From positions 62,001 through 126,000 of the forward strand of contig NZ_NGJZ01000003.1 of assembly GCF_003987595.1 (NCBI RefSeq): 64,000 nt of DNA, written 5' to 3'. The translations under genes and the position numbers were made by a program. The notes under the pieces are model-generated. The model did not search any database. It was not told where the DNA came from and saw nothing but the letters and a program-made list of their open reading frames with translations. This DNA comes from Vagococcus entomophilus (lineage in GTDB: Bacteria > Bacillota > Bacilli > Lactobacillales > Vagococcaceae). This document shows positions 47,746-57,174 of this stretch, piece by piece (within the stretch, counting starts at the first letter, position 1; each line of letters opens with the position of its first letter).

Positions 47746-49496
47746 ACTTCTTCCTCCGTCCCTTTTTGCGTCTCATAAATCTCTTGATAAATCTCATTTT
47801 CGCGTAAAAGCTCTTCGTGACTCCCACAACCAACAAGTTTTCCTTTGTCTAACACTAAAATTCTATTTGCTTTAATAATTGACGAAATCTTTTGCGCAAT
47901 AATAATCGTAGTCGTCCCGGATAATTGGTCATTCAAAGCTTCTCGAACCAAGCGTTCAGAGCGTGCATCTAGTGCACTCGTACTATCATCTAAAATTAAG
48001 ACGCTAGGGTGTCCAATCACGCCTCGAGAAATAGACAAGCGTTGTTTTTGTCCTCCAGAAAAGTTATTACTTCTTTCTGCAACCGGTGCTTCGTACCCGA
48101 GTGGTAGTTTACTGATAAACTCCTGAGCTTGCGCAATCTTGGTTGCCCGTTCCATCTCATGATCTGTTGCATTTCTTTTACCATGGCGGAGATTTTGGGC
48201 AATCGTTCCGGAAAATAAGATGGCTTTTTGAAGAACAAAGGAAACCGCTTCTCGTAAGCTCTTTTCATTAACACGCTTAATATCTTTCCCACCAACCTTT
48301 ACGACTCCTTCAGTAGGATCAAACAGTCTTGGAATCAACTGTGCAAGCGTTGATTTTCCAGCCCCCGTTGCTCCAACAATCCCAATCATTTCTCCTGGTT
48401 CAATCTCAAAGGAAAGATCCGTTAGGGTATTTTCTTCGTCCCCCGGATACCGGAAAGAGACATGCTCAAACGATACACTTCCCGCTAATTTTTCAGTAGG
48501 AACATCTGGATACATAATATCTGGCTCGGTAGTCATAATTTCATTGAGCCGCTTAATTGAAACTGCAGCTCTTGAAGTCATCATCATTAGCATACCACCG
48601 ATAATAATAGCCATCATGATTTGGACCAAATAGTTGATAAACGAAGCAACACTTCCAATCACCGCTGGATCGTCTTTTACAAGATTTCCAACAAAAAAAA
48701 TAGCGCCTACAACTGCCAAGTTCGCAGCCAGCATAAATGCAGGAATCATCACAGAAAAAAGAACACCAACTGTTATATTATGCTCGGTTAATTTGGTACT
48801 CACTTTTTCAAAACGAGTCAACTCATTTTTTTCTTGTACAAACGATTTCACCACCCGAATGCCAAGAAGATTTTCTTTTGCAATATTATTTGTTCGATCA
48901 ATTAACTTTTGAATTATCATAAAATGTTTGCCCATCCGCGTAAAAGAAAGCATCGTAATTAGTAAAATTACAAGGACTAACACTACAATTATCCACCAAA
49001 GTTGAGGGAGTGTGTACATCGCTAGGATAAAACTACCAATAAATAAAATGGGGATTCTAAACAAAGACTGCAAGGTAATCATGACCACATTTTGAATTTG
49101 GTTGATATCATTTGTCAGACGGACGACTAAATTTCCTGATGAAAATTGTTCAATATTCCCAAATGAAAAAGTTTGAATTTTACGAAAAGCAGCCTCCCGA
49201 ATATCTGCACTAATCCCTTGTGCCACTTTCGCTGCAAAAATGGTATTGATGACACCTGCTATTAGTCCCATGAGGGCTAATCCAATCAAGTATATGCCAA
49301 TTTGTCCCATTTTTTTATTATCTTCTTTGATAATCGCCTCAAGCACTTGCTGGAGTAATTTAGGCTGCCACAAGGAGGCACAAACCATTAAAACAACCGC
49401 AATCAGTGATATAATGACTTCTTTTTTGTAGTTCTTTATATGCGTTAAAATAATTCCCATCTTTTCCCCACTCTCTTCTTTGTTTTCTTTGGTCAT
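47742..49496 (-). CDS. Heterodimeric ABC exporter, degenerate-site half
   Basis: A 584-residue half transporter, first of the pair. Walker [10 protein letters not shown] and signature FSGGQKQR are canonical, but Walker B ends [10 protein letters not shown] (Asp replaces the catalytic Glu) and the switch reads IAQKIS (Gln replaces His). These are the hallmarks of the degenerate subunit in heterodimers. Combined with the partner's altered signature, one composite site would be catalytically silent and the other active. Confidence 0.9.
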   Translation of the reverse strand: MTKENKEESGEKMGIILTHIKNYKKEVIISLIAVVLMVCASLWQPKLLQQVLEAIIKEDNKKMGQIGIYLIGLALMGLIAGVINTIFAAKVAQGISADIREAAFRKIQTFSFGNIEQFSSGNLVVRLTNDINQIQNVVMITLQSLFRIPILFIGSFILAMYTLPQLWWIIVVLVLVILLITMLSFTRMGKHFMIIQKLIDRTNNIAKENLLGIRVVKSFVQEKNELTRFEKVSTKLTEHNITVGVLFSVMIPAFMLAANLAVVGAIFFVGNLVKDDPAVIGSVASFINYLVQIMMAIIIGGMLMMMTSRAAVSIKRLNEIMTTEPDIMYPDVPTEKLAGSVSFEHVSFRYPGDEENTLTDLSFEIEPGEMIGIVGATGAGKSTLAQLIPRLFDPTEGVVKVGGKDIKRVNEKSLREAVSFVLQKAILFSGTIAQNLRHGKRNATDHEMERATKIAQAQEFISKLPLGYEAPVAERSNNFSGGQKQRLSISRGVIGHPSVLILDDSTSALDARSERLVREALNDQLSGTTTIIIAQKISSIIKANRILVLDKGKLVGCGSHEELLRENEIYQEIYETQKGTEEEV

Positions 49497-49592
49497 TCAA
49501 GCTTTTTTATGATTTTTCATGAAAAAACAGTAACTAATAATGTAGCATTTTTATTTATAAAAAGCAATGATATTTTTTATTTTAAAGAATAA

Positions 49593-49637
49593 AAAAACCT
49601 TTAGAAATAGCAATCTCAGCTATTTCTAAAGGTTTTT
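49593..49637 (-). terminator. Terminator of scrA
   Basis: AAAAACCTTTAGAAATAGC and GCTATTTCTAAAGGTTTTT, 7-base loop, perfect arms. It lies just after the scrA stop on the minus strand, and its A/T runs make it effective both ways. Confidence 0.88.
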
Positions 49638-49657
49638 CATCTCAAAAATTTTTCTGA

Positions 49658-51619
49658 TTAATTCGTACTTTGAGTTTGGGCCGTTAAAGCTAGGAGTTGC
49701 TCTGTTGCTTTAACCTCGCCAGTTGTAATCGTTGCAACATCGCCGTACATTAATGTATTAGTGATAATCACCATCAAAGTAGAATCGTATTTTTCTTCAA
49801 TTTTTTGAATATCAAAGGTACCCAACAATTCGCCTTTTTTGACTTTTTGTCCTTGTTTCACCATTGTTTCAAAGCCTTCACCTTGCATATTTACAGTATC
49901 AATTCCAATATGTAGTAAAATTTCTGCTCCATCATTGGTTTGAATTCCATATGCATGTTTTGAATCATAAAGCACTGTTATTTCTCCATCAGCTGGAGCG
50001 TACAACTCGCCTTTAGAAGGTTTAATTGCAGCACCTTTTCCCATGATTTCTGCGGAGAAAACTTGATCATTGACTTGGCTTAAAGCAACCACTTCTCCCG
50101 CTGCAGGTGCGAAAATTATTTCGTCTTTCGGACCTGAAACAGTCGTTGTTTCTGGATCTTCATCGACTTCTACTGTTGTTTCGCTCGTCACTACTTCTGA
50201 GTCATCTTCCATTTTGTTTTTTCCATAAATGAAAGTAAACAAGAATGCTAACACAAAACTAATAATAATCGCTAGTAAAAATAGTGGAATGGATTTTGCT
50301 GCAATTGAGATAAAGCCAATAATACCTGCTGAACCCATAGCCACTGCTAAAATATGGAACAAACCAATTAGAGCACTTGCAATTCCAGATGCAATCATTG
50401 CACATACAAATGGGAATTTTAACTTCAAGTTTACCCCAAAGATAGCGGGTTCTGTGATTCCTAGTAAAGAAGAAATCCCTGCTGAAGTCGCTAAGCCTTT
50501 TTGTTTTTCATTTTTTGTCAAAAAGAATACTGCAAAACAAGCTCCTGCTTGGGCAATATTCGCAATTGCTGCAATCGGGAATATAAATGATCCACCTGTT
50601 TTGGCAACATTGGCAAGTAGGGTCGTTTCAATTGCTGGAAAACTTTGGTGTAACCCTGTTATCACAATTGGAGAATAGAATGTTCCAAGTACGGCTGTTC
50701 CAAAGAACCCAGTTGTTTGATACAACCAAACTAAGCCATTCGTTAATCCATCACTAAGGGTACGCATCACAGGTCCCACAATAAGGAACGTCAAAAATCC
50801 TGTAATAATAAGAGCTAGCATTGGTGTAAAGGTGAAATCAAATGCTTGTGGAATATGTTTATGGAAAAATTTCTCAAGTGTCGCCAAGATATACGCAACC
50901 GCTAATACAGGAAGAACTGACCCTTGATAGCCGGCTTGAGCAACATCTAGTCCAAAAACATGCCAATAATTCATGGTATGATTCGCAACCGCATTGGCAA
51001 CATCATAACCATTAACAAGCGTTGGCATGACCATTACCATCCCCATTGCTGCACCTAGATAGCCATTCCCACCAAATCGTTTTGTCGCAGAAAAACCAAT
51101 CAAGATTGGCAAGAAAGCAAATGGTGCAGACGCCATTAAGTTGACCATAGAGGCAATCCCTTTAATCGCTGGGAAGTTTTGAACAATAGATTGTGCCCCA
51201 AATAAATGTTGCGCCGTAAGCAAATTGTTTAACGCCATCAACAAACCACCTGCAACAAGAGCTGGTAAAACTGGCACAAAAATGTCTGATAATACTTTAA
51301 TAAAAGCCATTAATGGATTTACTTTTTTATCCTGATTTGCAACGGCTTTCAAATCTTCTGCCGAAGTCTCTTTTACCCCTGTCATTGAAACGAGCTCGTC
51401 GTAAACCTTATTAACATCCCCAGGCCCAACAATAATTTGGAATTGCCCATTTGTTTCAAAAGTTCCTTTAATATCTGGGTGTACGTCTAACGCTTTGTGG
51501 TCCACCTTAGATGAGTCTTTCAGAACTAAGCGTAGCCGCGTTGCGCAATGTGCTGCTGCTTGAAGATTATCTTTTCCTAAAGCCTTATTTATATCAGCAG
51601 CCACTTGTTTATGATTCAT
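49658..51619 (-). CDS. scrA: Sucrose PTS permease EIIBCA
   Basis: Imports sucrose and phosphorylates it to sucrose-6-phosphate. A 653-residue fusion in B-C-A order: EIIB (1-90) with phospho-Cys in [12 protein letters not shown] (Cys25), EIIC (about 105-465) with [18 protein letters not shown], and EIIA (about 500-640) with phospho-His in [11 protein letters not shown]. It is divergent from scrB with two ScrR-type operators between, and a terminator follows. The EIIA domain may also serve other EIIBC proteins. Confidence 0.94.
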   Translation of the reverse strand: MNHKQVAADINKALGKDNLQAAAHCATRLRLVLKDSSKVDHKALDVHPDIKGTFETNGQFQIIVGPGDVNKVYDELVSMTGVKETSAEDLKAVANQDKKVNPLMAFIKVLSDIFVPVLPALVAGGLLMALNNLLTAQHLFGAQSIVQNFPAIKGIASMVNLMASAPFAFLPILIGFSATKRFGGNGYLGAAMGMVMVMPTLVNGYDVANAVANHTMNYWHVFGLDVAQAGYQGSVLPVLAVAYILATLEKFFHKHIPQAFDFTFTPMLALIITGFLTFLIVGPVMRTLSDGLTNGLVWLYQTTGFFGTAVLGTFYSPIVITGLHQSFPAIETTLLANVAKTGGSFIFPIAAIANIAQAGACFAVFFLTKNEKQKGLATSAGISSLLGITEPAIFGVNLKLKFPFVCAMIASGIASALIGLFHILAVAMGSAGIIGFISIAAKSIPLFLLAIIISFVLAFLFTFIYGKNKMEDDSEVVTSETTVEVDEDPETTTVSGPKDEIIFAPAAGEVVALSQVNDQVFSAEIMGKGAAIKPSKGELYAPADGEITVLYDSKHAYGIQTNDGAEILLHIGIDTVNMQGEGFETMVKQGQKVKKGELLGTFDIQKIEEKYDSTLMVIITNTLMYGDVATITTGEVKATEQLLALTAQTQSTN

Positions 51620-51679
51620 TACTTTTTCCTCCTTTTAAAATCGTTTTCACAGAGACTATCATACAATAAATTATAAATA

Positions 51680-51695
51680 TGTCAAACGTTTGACA
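51680..51695. promoter_or_regulatory. ScrR operator 1 (scrA side)
   Basis: TGTCAAACGTTTGACA is a perfect 16-base palindrome with central CG, the LacI/GalR-family operator form. It sits about 60 bases before the scrA start. Confidence 0.85.
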
Positions 51696-51744
51696 CTAAA
51701 AAAATTAAAAATTAAAAATAATGATTAGAATATGAAAATATTTG

Positions 51745-51760
51745 TGTTAATCGTTTGACA
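51745..51760. promoter_or_regulatory. ScrR operator 2 (scrB side)
   Basis: TGTTAATCGTTTGACA has one perfect and one degenerate half of the operator at 51680. Centre-to-centre distance is 65 bases, about six helical turns, permitting repression by a looped tetramer or by two dimers on the same face. Confidence 0.75.
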
Positions 51761-51820
51761 TATTTTAGGCTATAGCGTAATCTATTACTTGAGAAAACAC
51801 TTTCATGAGAGGAGATTTTT

Positions 51821-53326
51821 ATGTCAGACTTAATCAAAGAATGGACCACTGCATTACGCTATAAAAACTACCAAGAGTGGGATCCTACCTATATCCAAAA
51901 ACTAATTGAAAACTTAAACCAATCCAAATGGAAGCTATCCTATCATATCCAACCTCAAAGCGGGTTGCTAAATGATCCAAATGGTTTCTCTTATTTCAAC
52001 AAGCAATGGCATATGTTTTATCAAGCATATCCCATGGGACCGGTCCACGGAGTAAAATCTTGGGCCCATATGATTTCAGACGACTTAATCCACTGGAGCT
52101 ACGAAGGCTTAGCACTACTCCCTGATACCGAATATGATAGTCACGGCGTGTATTCTGGCTCTGCTTTTCCAGTCGATGATAAGTTGTTTCTAATGTACAC
52201 TGGAAATGTGCGTGATAAAGACTGGAATAGACATGCGTACCAAAACGGGGCTTGGATGAACAGCGACAATACGATGACAAAAATAGATCAGCCTTTAATT
52301 CCAGCGCCTCCTGTAGGCTACACGCAGGATTTCCGTGATCCCCAAGTCTTTGCGTATGATGGGCACTACTATGCCACTATTGGCGCTCAAGATACAGATA
52401 ACAACGGACAAATTGTGCTCTATTCTTCTCAGAACTTAACCGATTGGTCCTTTTTAGGTCAACTTCAGTATACACCTGAGCAAATGGGCTTTATGGTAGA
52501 GTGCCCCAACATTATCTTTGTCAATAATCAGCCTGTCTTGATTTTTTGTCCGCAAGGCTTGGATAAAAAAGTCCTTGATTACAACAATATCTATCCAAAT
52601 ACTTATATTACTGGTTCAGCTTTCAATCCACAAACCGTAACGATTGAAGATGCTTCTGACTTAATTCATTTAGATGAAGGCTTTGATGTGTATGCTACTC
52701 AAGCGATTAATGCTCCTGACGGTCGTGCACTTTGTGTCAGCTGGATTGGTCTGCCAGAAATAGCTTATCCAACCGATACAGAAGGCTGGGCTCACTGCCT
52801 CAGTCTTGTCAAAGAACTATCGCTTAAAGACGGCCATCTTTATCAGTATCCTGTTAAAGAAACGATAAGCCTAAGAAAAAACGAACGCTCTCTTACAGGA
52901 AACTTAAACAGCTCCACCACCTTATTAGCAGAAAATCATTCAAATGCTTATGAGTTAGAATTGACTATTTCCAAAAATGAATCTGGGACTCTTACACTTT
53001 TAGCAGATGAGAATCATACCAGCGGGTTGACACTTTCTTTTGATACAAGTACAGGAACAATCACTGTTGATAGAAGCAAAGTAGGTGCAGTCTTTGCAAC
53101 AGAATACTCCTCTATTAGAACCGCAACTATTCCCAAAAATACGGACTTAAAATTAAACGTTTTTGTCGATCATTCTGTTGTAGAAATCTATATAAATGAA
53201 GGCTATCGTGTTTTAACTTCCCGTGTTTTCCCTAATGAAAACCAAACGAATCTTTTCATTTCTGGAGAAAAACAAACTTCTTATACGGGAAAAATTTGGG
53301 CACTTGATACTGCAATTCATAACTAA
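51821..53326 (+). CDS. scrB: Sucrose-6-phosphate hydrolase (GH32)
   Basis: Cleaves sucrose-6-phosphate to glucose-6-phosphate and fructose in the cytoplasm. A 501-residue GH32 enzyme: nucleophile Asp in GLLNDPNGF (about 46-54), transition-state Asp in DFRDPQVF and acid/base Glu in MVECPNII, then a C-terminal beta-sandwich (about 350-500). GAGAGGAG precedes the ATG. No signal peptide, as expected for the intracellular PTS product. Confidence 0.95.
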   Translation: MSDLIKEWTTALRYKNYQEWDPTYIQKLIENLNQSKWKLSYHIQPQSGLLNDPNGFSYFNKQWHMFYQAYPMGPVHGVKSWAHMISDDLIHWSYEGLALLPDTEYDSHGVYSGSAFPVDDKLFLMYTGNVRDKDWNRHAYQNGAWMNSDNTMTKIDQPLIPAPPVGYTQDFRDPQVFAYDGHYYATIGAQDTDNNGQIVLYSSQNLTDWSFLGQLQYTPEQMGFMVECPNIIFVNNQPVLIFCPQGLDKKVLDYNNIYPNTYITGSAFNPQTVTIEDASDLIHLDEGFDVYATQAINAPDGRALCVSWIGLPEIAYPTDTEGWAHCLSLVKELSLKDGHLYQYPVKETISLRKNERSLTGNLNSSTTLLAENHSNAYELELTISKNESGTLTLLADENHTSGLTLSFDTSTGTITVDRSKVGAVFATEYSSIRTATIPKNTDLKLNVFVDHSVVEIYINEGYRVLTSRVFPNENQTNLFISGEKQTSYTGKIWALDTAIHN

Positions 53327-53336
53327 AGGATGAGAA

Positions 53337-54320
53337 ATGATGGTAGTAAAACTAACGGATGTTGCAAAAAAAGCAGGGGTCTCTGCGACAACTGTTTCTC
53401 GTGTAATCAATAATTACGGTTATCTTAGTCAAAAAACAATCGATAAAGTACAACAAGCGATTAAAGAGTTAAATTATCAGCCGAATTCCTTGGCACGTTC
53501 TTTACAAGGAAAAAACACGCAATTAGTCGGGCTTGTCTTTCCTACTATGCGGGTTCCATTTTTTGCAGAACTAGTTGAATCACTAGAAACAAAGCTGTTT
53601 GAAAAAGGTTATAAGGTAATTTTGTGCAATAGCGCCAATAACAAAGAAAAAGAACGCGAGTATTTGCGCATGCTGGGTGCCAATAAAGTAGATGGTATTA
53701 TTGCTGGATCTCATAATTTAGGCATTGATGAATACGAAAATTTTGAACTCCCCATTGTTTCCTTTGATCGTTTTTTAGCAGTGGGAATCCCAATTGTCAG
53801 CGGCGATAATTTCCAAGGTGGCTACCTCGCTGCTCAAACGCTCCTAGAAGATGGCTGTAAAAAAATCGCGATTTTTACAGGTGCTAATAACTCAAACTCT
53901 CCCACTAATCAGCGGTTAAATGGCTATTTGCACCGAATGAAAGAAGCTGCTCTCACTCCTTTTACCTTTCGAATTAGCAGTCGTTACTCCGCTAGATTAA
54001 AGGGGTTAGATATTCAAAAAGCGCTCCAAACAGAAGAGTTAGATGGAATTTTTTGTACAGATGATTTCACAGCCATTTTAACATTGCAAGAAGCACAAAA
54101 ATTAGGCATCAAAGTTCCTGAACAGCTAAAAGTAATTGGATATGACGGCACACAATTTGTTAGAGAATCTTTTCCTGCTCTAACAACTGTTGCCCAACCA
54201 ATTGATGACTGTGCTACTCTACTAATTGAGCTTTTGTGCAAACGAATCAAAAATAAAGAGCAACAGCTTGACGACCTTTATACACTACCTATCCAACTAA
54301 TTAAAGGAACAACTGCTTAA
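53337..54320 (+). CDS. scrR: LacI-family sucrose operon repressor
   Basis: A 327-residue LacI/GalR repressor: helix-turn-helix VKLTDVAKKAGVSATTVSRV at the N-terminus, hinge NYQPNSLARSL, then a periplasmic-binding-protein-like sensor. It starts 10 bases after scrB and so is cotranscribed. It presumably binds the palindromes at 51680 and 51745 and is released by a sucrose-derived ligand. Confidence 0.9.
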   Translation: MMVVKLTDVAKKAGVSATTVSRVINNYGYLSQKTIDKVQQAIKELNYQPNSLARSLQGKNTQLVGLVFPTMRVPFFAELVESLETKLFEKGYKVILCNSANNKEKEREYLRMLGANKVDGIIAGSHNLGIDEYENFELPIVSFDRFLAVGIPIVSGDNFQGGYLAAQTLLEDGCKKIAIFTGANNSNSPTNQRLNGYLHRMKEAALTPFTFRISSRYSARLKGLDIQKALQTEELDGIFCTDDFTAILTLQEAQKLGIKVPEQLKVIGYDGTQFVRESFPALTTVAQPIDDCATLLIELLCKRIKNKEQQLDDLYTLPIQLIKGTTA

Positions 54321-54379
54321 CAAACATCCCAACTAATTTTATCGTTTTCACCAAACAAATGATTCCTAATAAAATATTC

Positions 54380-54426
54380 GCTGACGCACAAGAATTTTTT
54401 ATCTTCTTGTGCGTCAGCGCTATTTT
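54380..54426. terminator. Bidirectional terminator after scrR
   Basis: GCTGACGCACAAGAA and TTCTTGTGCGTCAGC form perfect 15-base arms around a 9-base T-rich loop, then a T run. It separates scrR from the convergent RpiR gene. Confidence 0.88.
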
Positions 54427-54442
54427 TTATCAAAAAGTTGAT

Positions 54443-55330
54443 TTACGGCTTATCAAAATTTTCTCGCATAATTTCCAAACTACTGGTGCGATTATCAGCA
54501 TGTCTCCCTATCTCAATCAAATGACGTAAGTTTTGTGTATAAAACGCCGCAAATACACAAGAATAAAGTACATCGAAAAGATACGCAATTGAGGTGTTAA
54601 TCGAGAAGGTACCGATTTTGGAATAGAGTCGCTCTCTTGTTGTTAAATTTAAAACACAATCCGCATTTTCAGATAAAAGATTCGAGCCAATGCTTGTCAC
54701 TCCAATAATCGGAACGTTTTTTTTCTTAAGGACCTCAAGCGTTCCACGAACAATTTTTGTATCCCCAGTATAGGAAAGAACCACTGCGCATGTTGTTGAA
54801 TCACTATTAAACGCTTCGTAGATATGTTCAGTATGGATGGTACAAATCGTAACTCTTTGCTTAATTCGGTTCATCTTCAAAACAAAATCTTGAACCATTA
54901 AGGCATTTGCACTGCTGGTAAAAATCTTGATTGTCTCGGCACTTAGCAACATTTCTTTTGCTTGTTGCAGTTGATCATGGTGCAACAAAGAGAGTGTATC
55001 GGCAATCGTTGTTTGTTCTAGGACAGCGATTTTTTGAGCAATTGCTTGGATGCTATCATTTTGATGAAATGGAAGGTTGGCATTTACTTCTTTGAACTGG
55101 GCGTGAAGATACTTATTCTCATCCAAATAAGCATCTCTTAAGCCCACCCAACCAGAAAAGCCAATTTTTTTAGCTAGACGAATCATACTAGATGGATGCG
55201 TATACGTTACACGGGCAATCTGCTTCATCGTTGATTTTTCTAGTAGCTCTGGGTGCTGCAACATATACTCAGAAATCATTTTTTCTGCATGTGATAAAGA
55301 CATTTTTTGCAATTTTTCTGCAATTAACAT
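54443..55330 (-). CDS. MurR/RpiR-family regulator
   Basis: A 295-residue regulator: N-terminal RpiR helix-turn-helix (LLEKSTMKQIARVTYTHPSSMIRLAKKIGF, about 29-60) and a C-terminal SIS sugar-phosphate-binding domain (KIFTSSANALMV, VVLSYTGDTK, about 125-265). It diverges from the GH4 glycosidase gene with an inverted repeat between, so it most likely controls that gene in response to a sugar phosphate. Confidence 0.88.
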   Translation of the reverse strand: MLIAEKLQKMSLSHAEKMISEYMLQHPELLEKSTMKQIARVTYTHPSSMIRLAKKIGFSGWVGLRDAYLDENKYLHAQFKEVNANLPFHQNDSIQAIAQKIAVLEQTTIADTLSLLHHDQLQQAKEMLLSAETIKIFTSSANALMVQDFVLKMNRIKQRVTICTIHTEHIYEAFNSDSTTCAVVLSYTGDTKIVRGTLEVLKKKNVPIIGVTSIGSNLLSENADCVLNLTTRERLYSKIGTFSINTSIAYLFDVLYSCVFAAFYTQNLRHLIEIGRHADNRTSSLEIMRENFDKP

Positions 55331-55397
55331 CTCATCCCCTCCTCTTTATTTTTAGTATAACCTATTTTAAGCAGCAATGAAAACGCTATCTAAAGTT

Positions 55398-55420
55398 ATT
55401 TGTAAATCATTTTTACAAAT
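55398..55420. promoter_or_regulatory. Inverted repeat, likely RpiR operator
   Basis: ATTTGTAAA and TTTACAAAT, 5-base spacer, midway between the divergent regulator and glycosidase genes. A second half site TTGTAAAC lies near 55445. This matches the kind of operator expected for a dimeric RpiR regulator. Confidence 0.5.
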
Positions 55421-55541
55421 TGAATGGTGAAACACCCACTTTCTTGTAAACATTTAATCTTCTTCAAAGCAACAGATTGTTTTTAGCTAAAAACGAGCTG
55501 ATAATGAACTTGTAACCAATTCACAATAAGGAGGAAATACT

Positions 55542-56921
55542 ATGAATAAAGGCGTTAAGATTGTGACCATCGGTGGGGGAAGTAGTTATACCCCAGAACT
55601 AATGGAAGGATTCATTAAACGTTATGAGGAATTACCCATTCGTGAAATTTGGCTGGTGGATATTGAAGATGGCAAAGAAAAATTAGAGATAGTCGGGAAA
55701 ATGGCCCAACGAATGTGGGATGCTTCACCATATGATGTCAAAATTCATCTGACACTCGACCGTCAAAAAGCACTTAAAGATGCCGATTTTGTCACGACTC
55801 AATTTCGGGTTGGCCTCTTAGAAGCTAGGATCAAAGACGAACGCATCCCTGCTTACTACGGAATGCTTGGGCAAGAAACAAACGGGGCCGGTGGGATGTT
55901 CAAAGCTTTCCGGACTATCCCTGTTATCTTAGATATTGTTGAAGATATGAAGCGTCTGTGTCCGGATGCTTGGCTAGTCAACTTTACCAACCCAAGTGGT
56001 ATGGTTACCGAGGCAGTGATTCGCTACGGAAAATGGGACAAAGTAGTCGGACTATGTAATGTCCCAGTCATGGCCATGATGGTAGAACCAGAGTTACTAG
56101 GCGTTAAAACTGAGGATTTGATTTACAAATTTGCTGGGCTCAATCATTTTCATTGGCATAAGGTAGCAGATAAACACGGCAAAGATGTTACCTTAGAAAT
56201 TATCAACAAGATGTACGAAGGGGATGCGGGACTGCCAACAAATATTCATGATATTCCCTTTTACAAAGAACAACTAAAACAAATGAACATGATTCCGTGT
56301 GGATATCACCGCTACTACTATAGAGAAGAAGAAATGTTGGCCTATGCGCTAGAAGAATACAAAACGATTGGAACACGAGCACAACAAGTTAAGCAAACCG
56401 AGACCGAACTTTTTGATTTATATCGCGATCCACACTTAGACCACAAGCCAGAACAATTAGCAAAACGCGGCGGTGCGCATTATTCTGACGCGGCTTGTGA
56501 AACCATTGCCTCGATCCATGCTAATAAAAATACTCATATTGTGGTTTCAACTAAAAATAATGGCGCCGTTCCAGACCTGCCTAGTGATTGTGTCGTAGAG
56601 GTTTCTGCCTATTTAGGTGCACAAGGTGCACGAGCGATTGCTTTTGGAAAGCTACCTGCTGCTGAGCGCGGATGGCTACAAGTCATGAAAAATATGGAGC
56701 TTGTTACGATTGAAGCGGCAGTCACAGGCAATTACGGTACTGCACTACAAGCATTCACCATCAATCCAATGGTTCGTTCAGGCGACACCGCTAGAAAAAT
56801 ACTGGATGAACTCCTTTTAGCCCACAAAAAATACTTGCCTCAATTTAAGGAAAGTATTGAACGCTTAGAAAAAGAAAAAGTTCAAATCAAAGATGAACTT
56901 TCTAGACAGCTAAGTGAATAG
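55542..56921 (+). CDS. GH4 6-phospho-beta-glucosidase
   Basis: A 459-residue NAD- and metal-dependent family-4 glycosidase acting on phosphorylated disaccharides delivered by a PTS. N-terminal Rossmann motif VTIGGGSSYTPELM (about 8-21), metal-ligand region NFTNPSGMVTEA and LCNVPV, and GLNHFHW are characteristic; the sequence resembles LicH/CelF more than alpha-glucosidases. AGGAGG precedes the ATG. No PTS permease is adjacent, so substrate uptake must rely on a system elsewhere. Confidence 0.92.
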   Translation: MNKGVKIVTIGGGSSYTPELMEGFIKRYEELPIREIWLVDIEDGKEKLEIVGKMAQRMWDASPYDVKIHLTLDRQKALKDADFVTTQFRVGLLEARIKDERIPAYYGMLGQETNGAGGMFKAFRTIPVILDIVEDMKRLCPDAWLVNFTNPSGMVTEAVIRYGKWDKVVGLCNVPVMAMMVEPELLGVKTEDLIYKFAGLNHFHWHKVADKHGKDVTLEIINKMYEGDAGLPTNIHDIPFYKEQLKQMNMIPCGYHRYYYREEEMLAYALEEYKTIGTRAQQVKQTETELFDLYRDPHLDHKPEQLAKRGGAHYSDAACETIASIHANKNTHIVVSTKNNGAVPDLPSDCVVEVSAYLGAQGARAIAFGKLPAAERGWLQVMKNMELVTIEAAVTGNYGTALQAFTINPMVRSGDTARKILDELLLAHKKYLPQFKESIERLEKEKVQIKDELSRQLSE

Positions 56922-57174
56922 TCTAAAAAGTCATGAAATCTCTTAAAGCATAAAAAAGAGTTTTACAGCGAAGCTATACCCCGATTTCAGATGTGACGCA
57001 AAAGAAAAGCCTTCTTTTGTGTCACATCTTTTTTATATAACTTAAAAAATTAACAACGAAATAAAATAAAATTGTTTTAAAGTTTACAATTAAGCGTTAC
57101 AATAACGCTATAAATATCAAATTGATGTTTACGGTTAACTTTGCGTGGTAAAAAAGAAAAAAGGAGTCTTGAAA

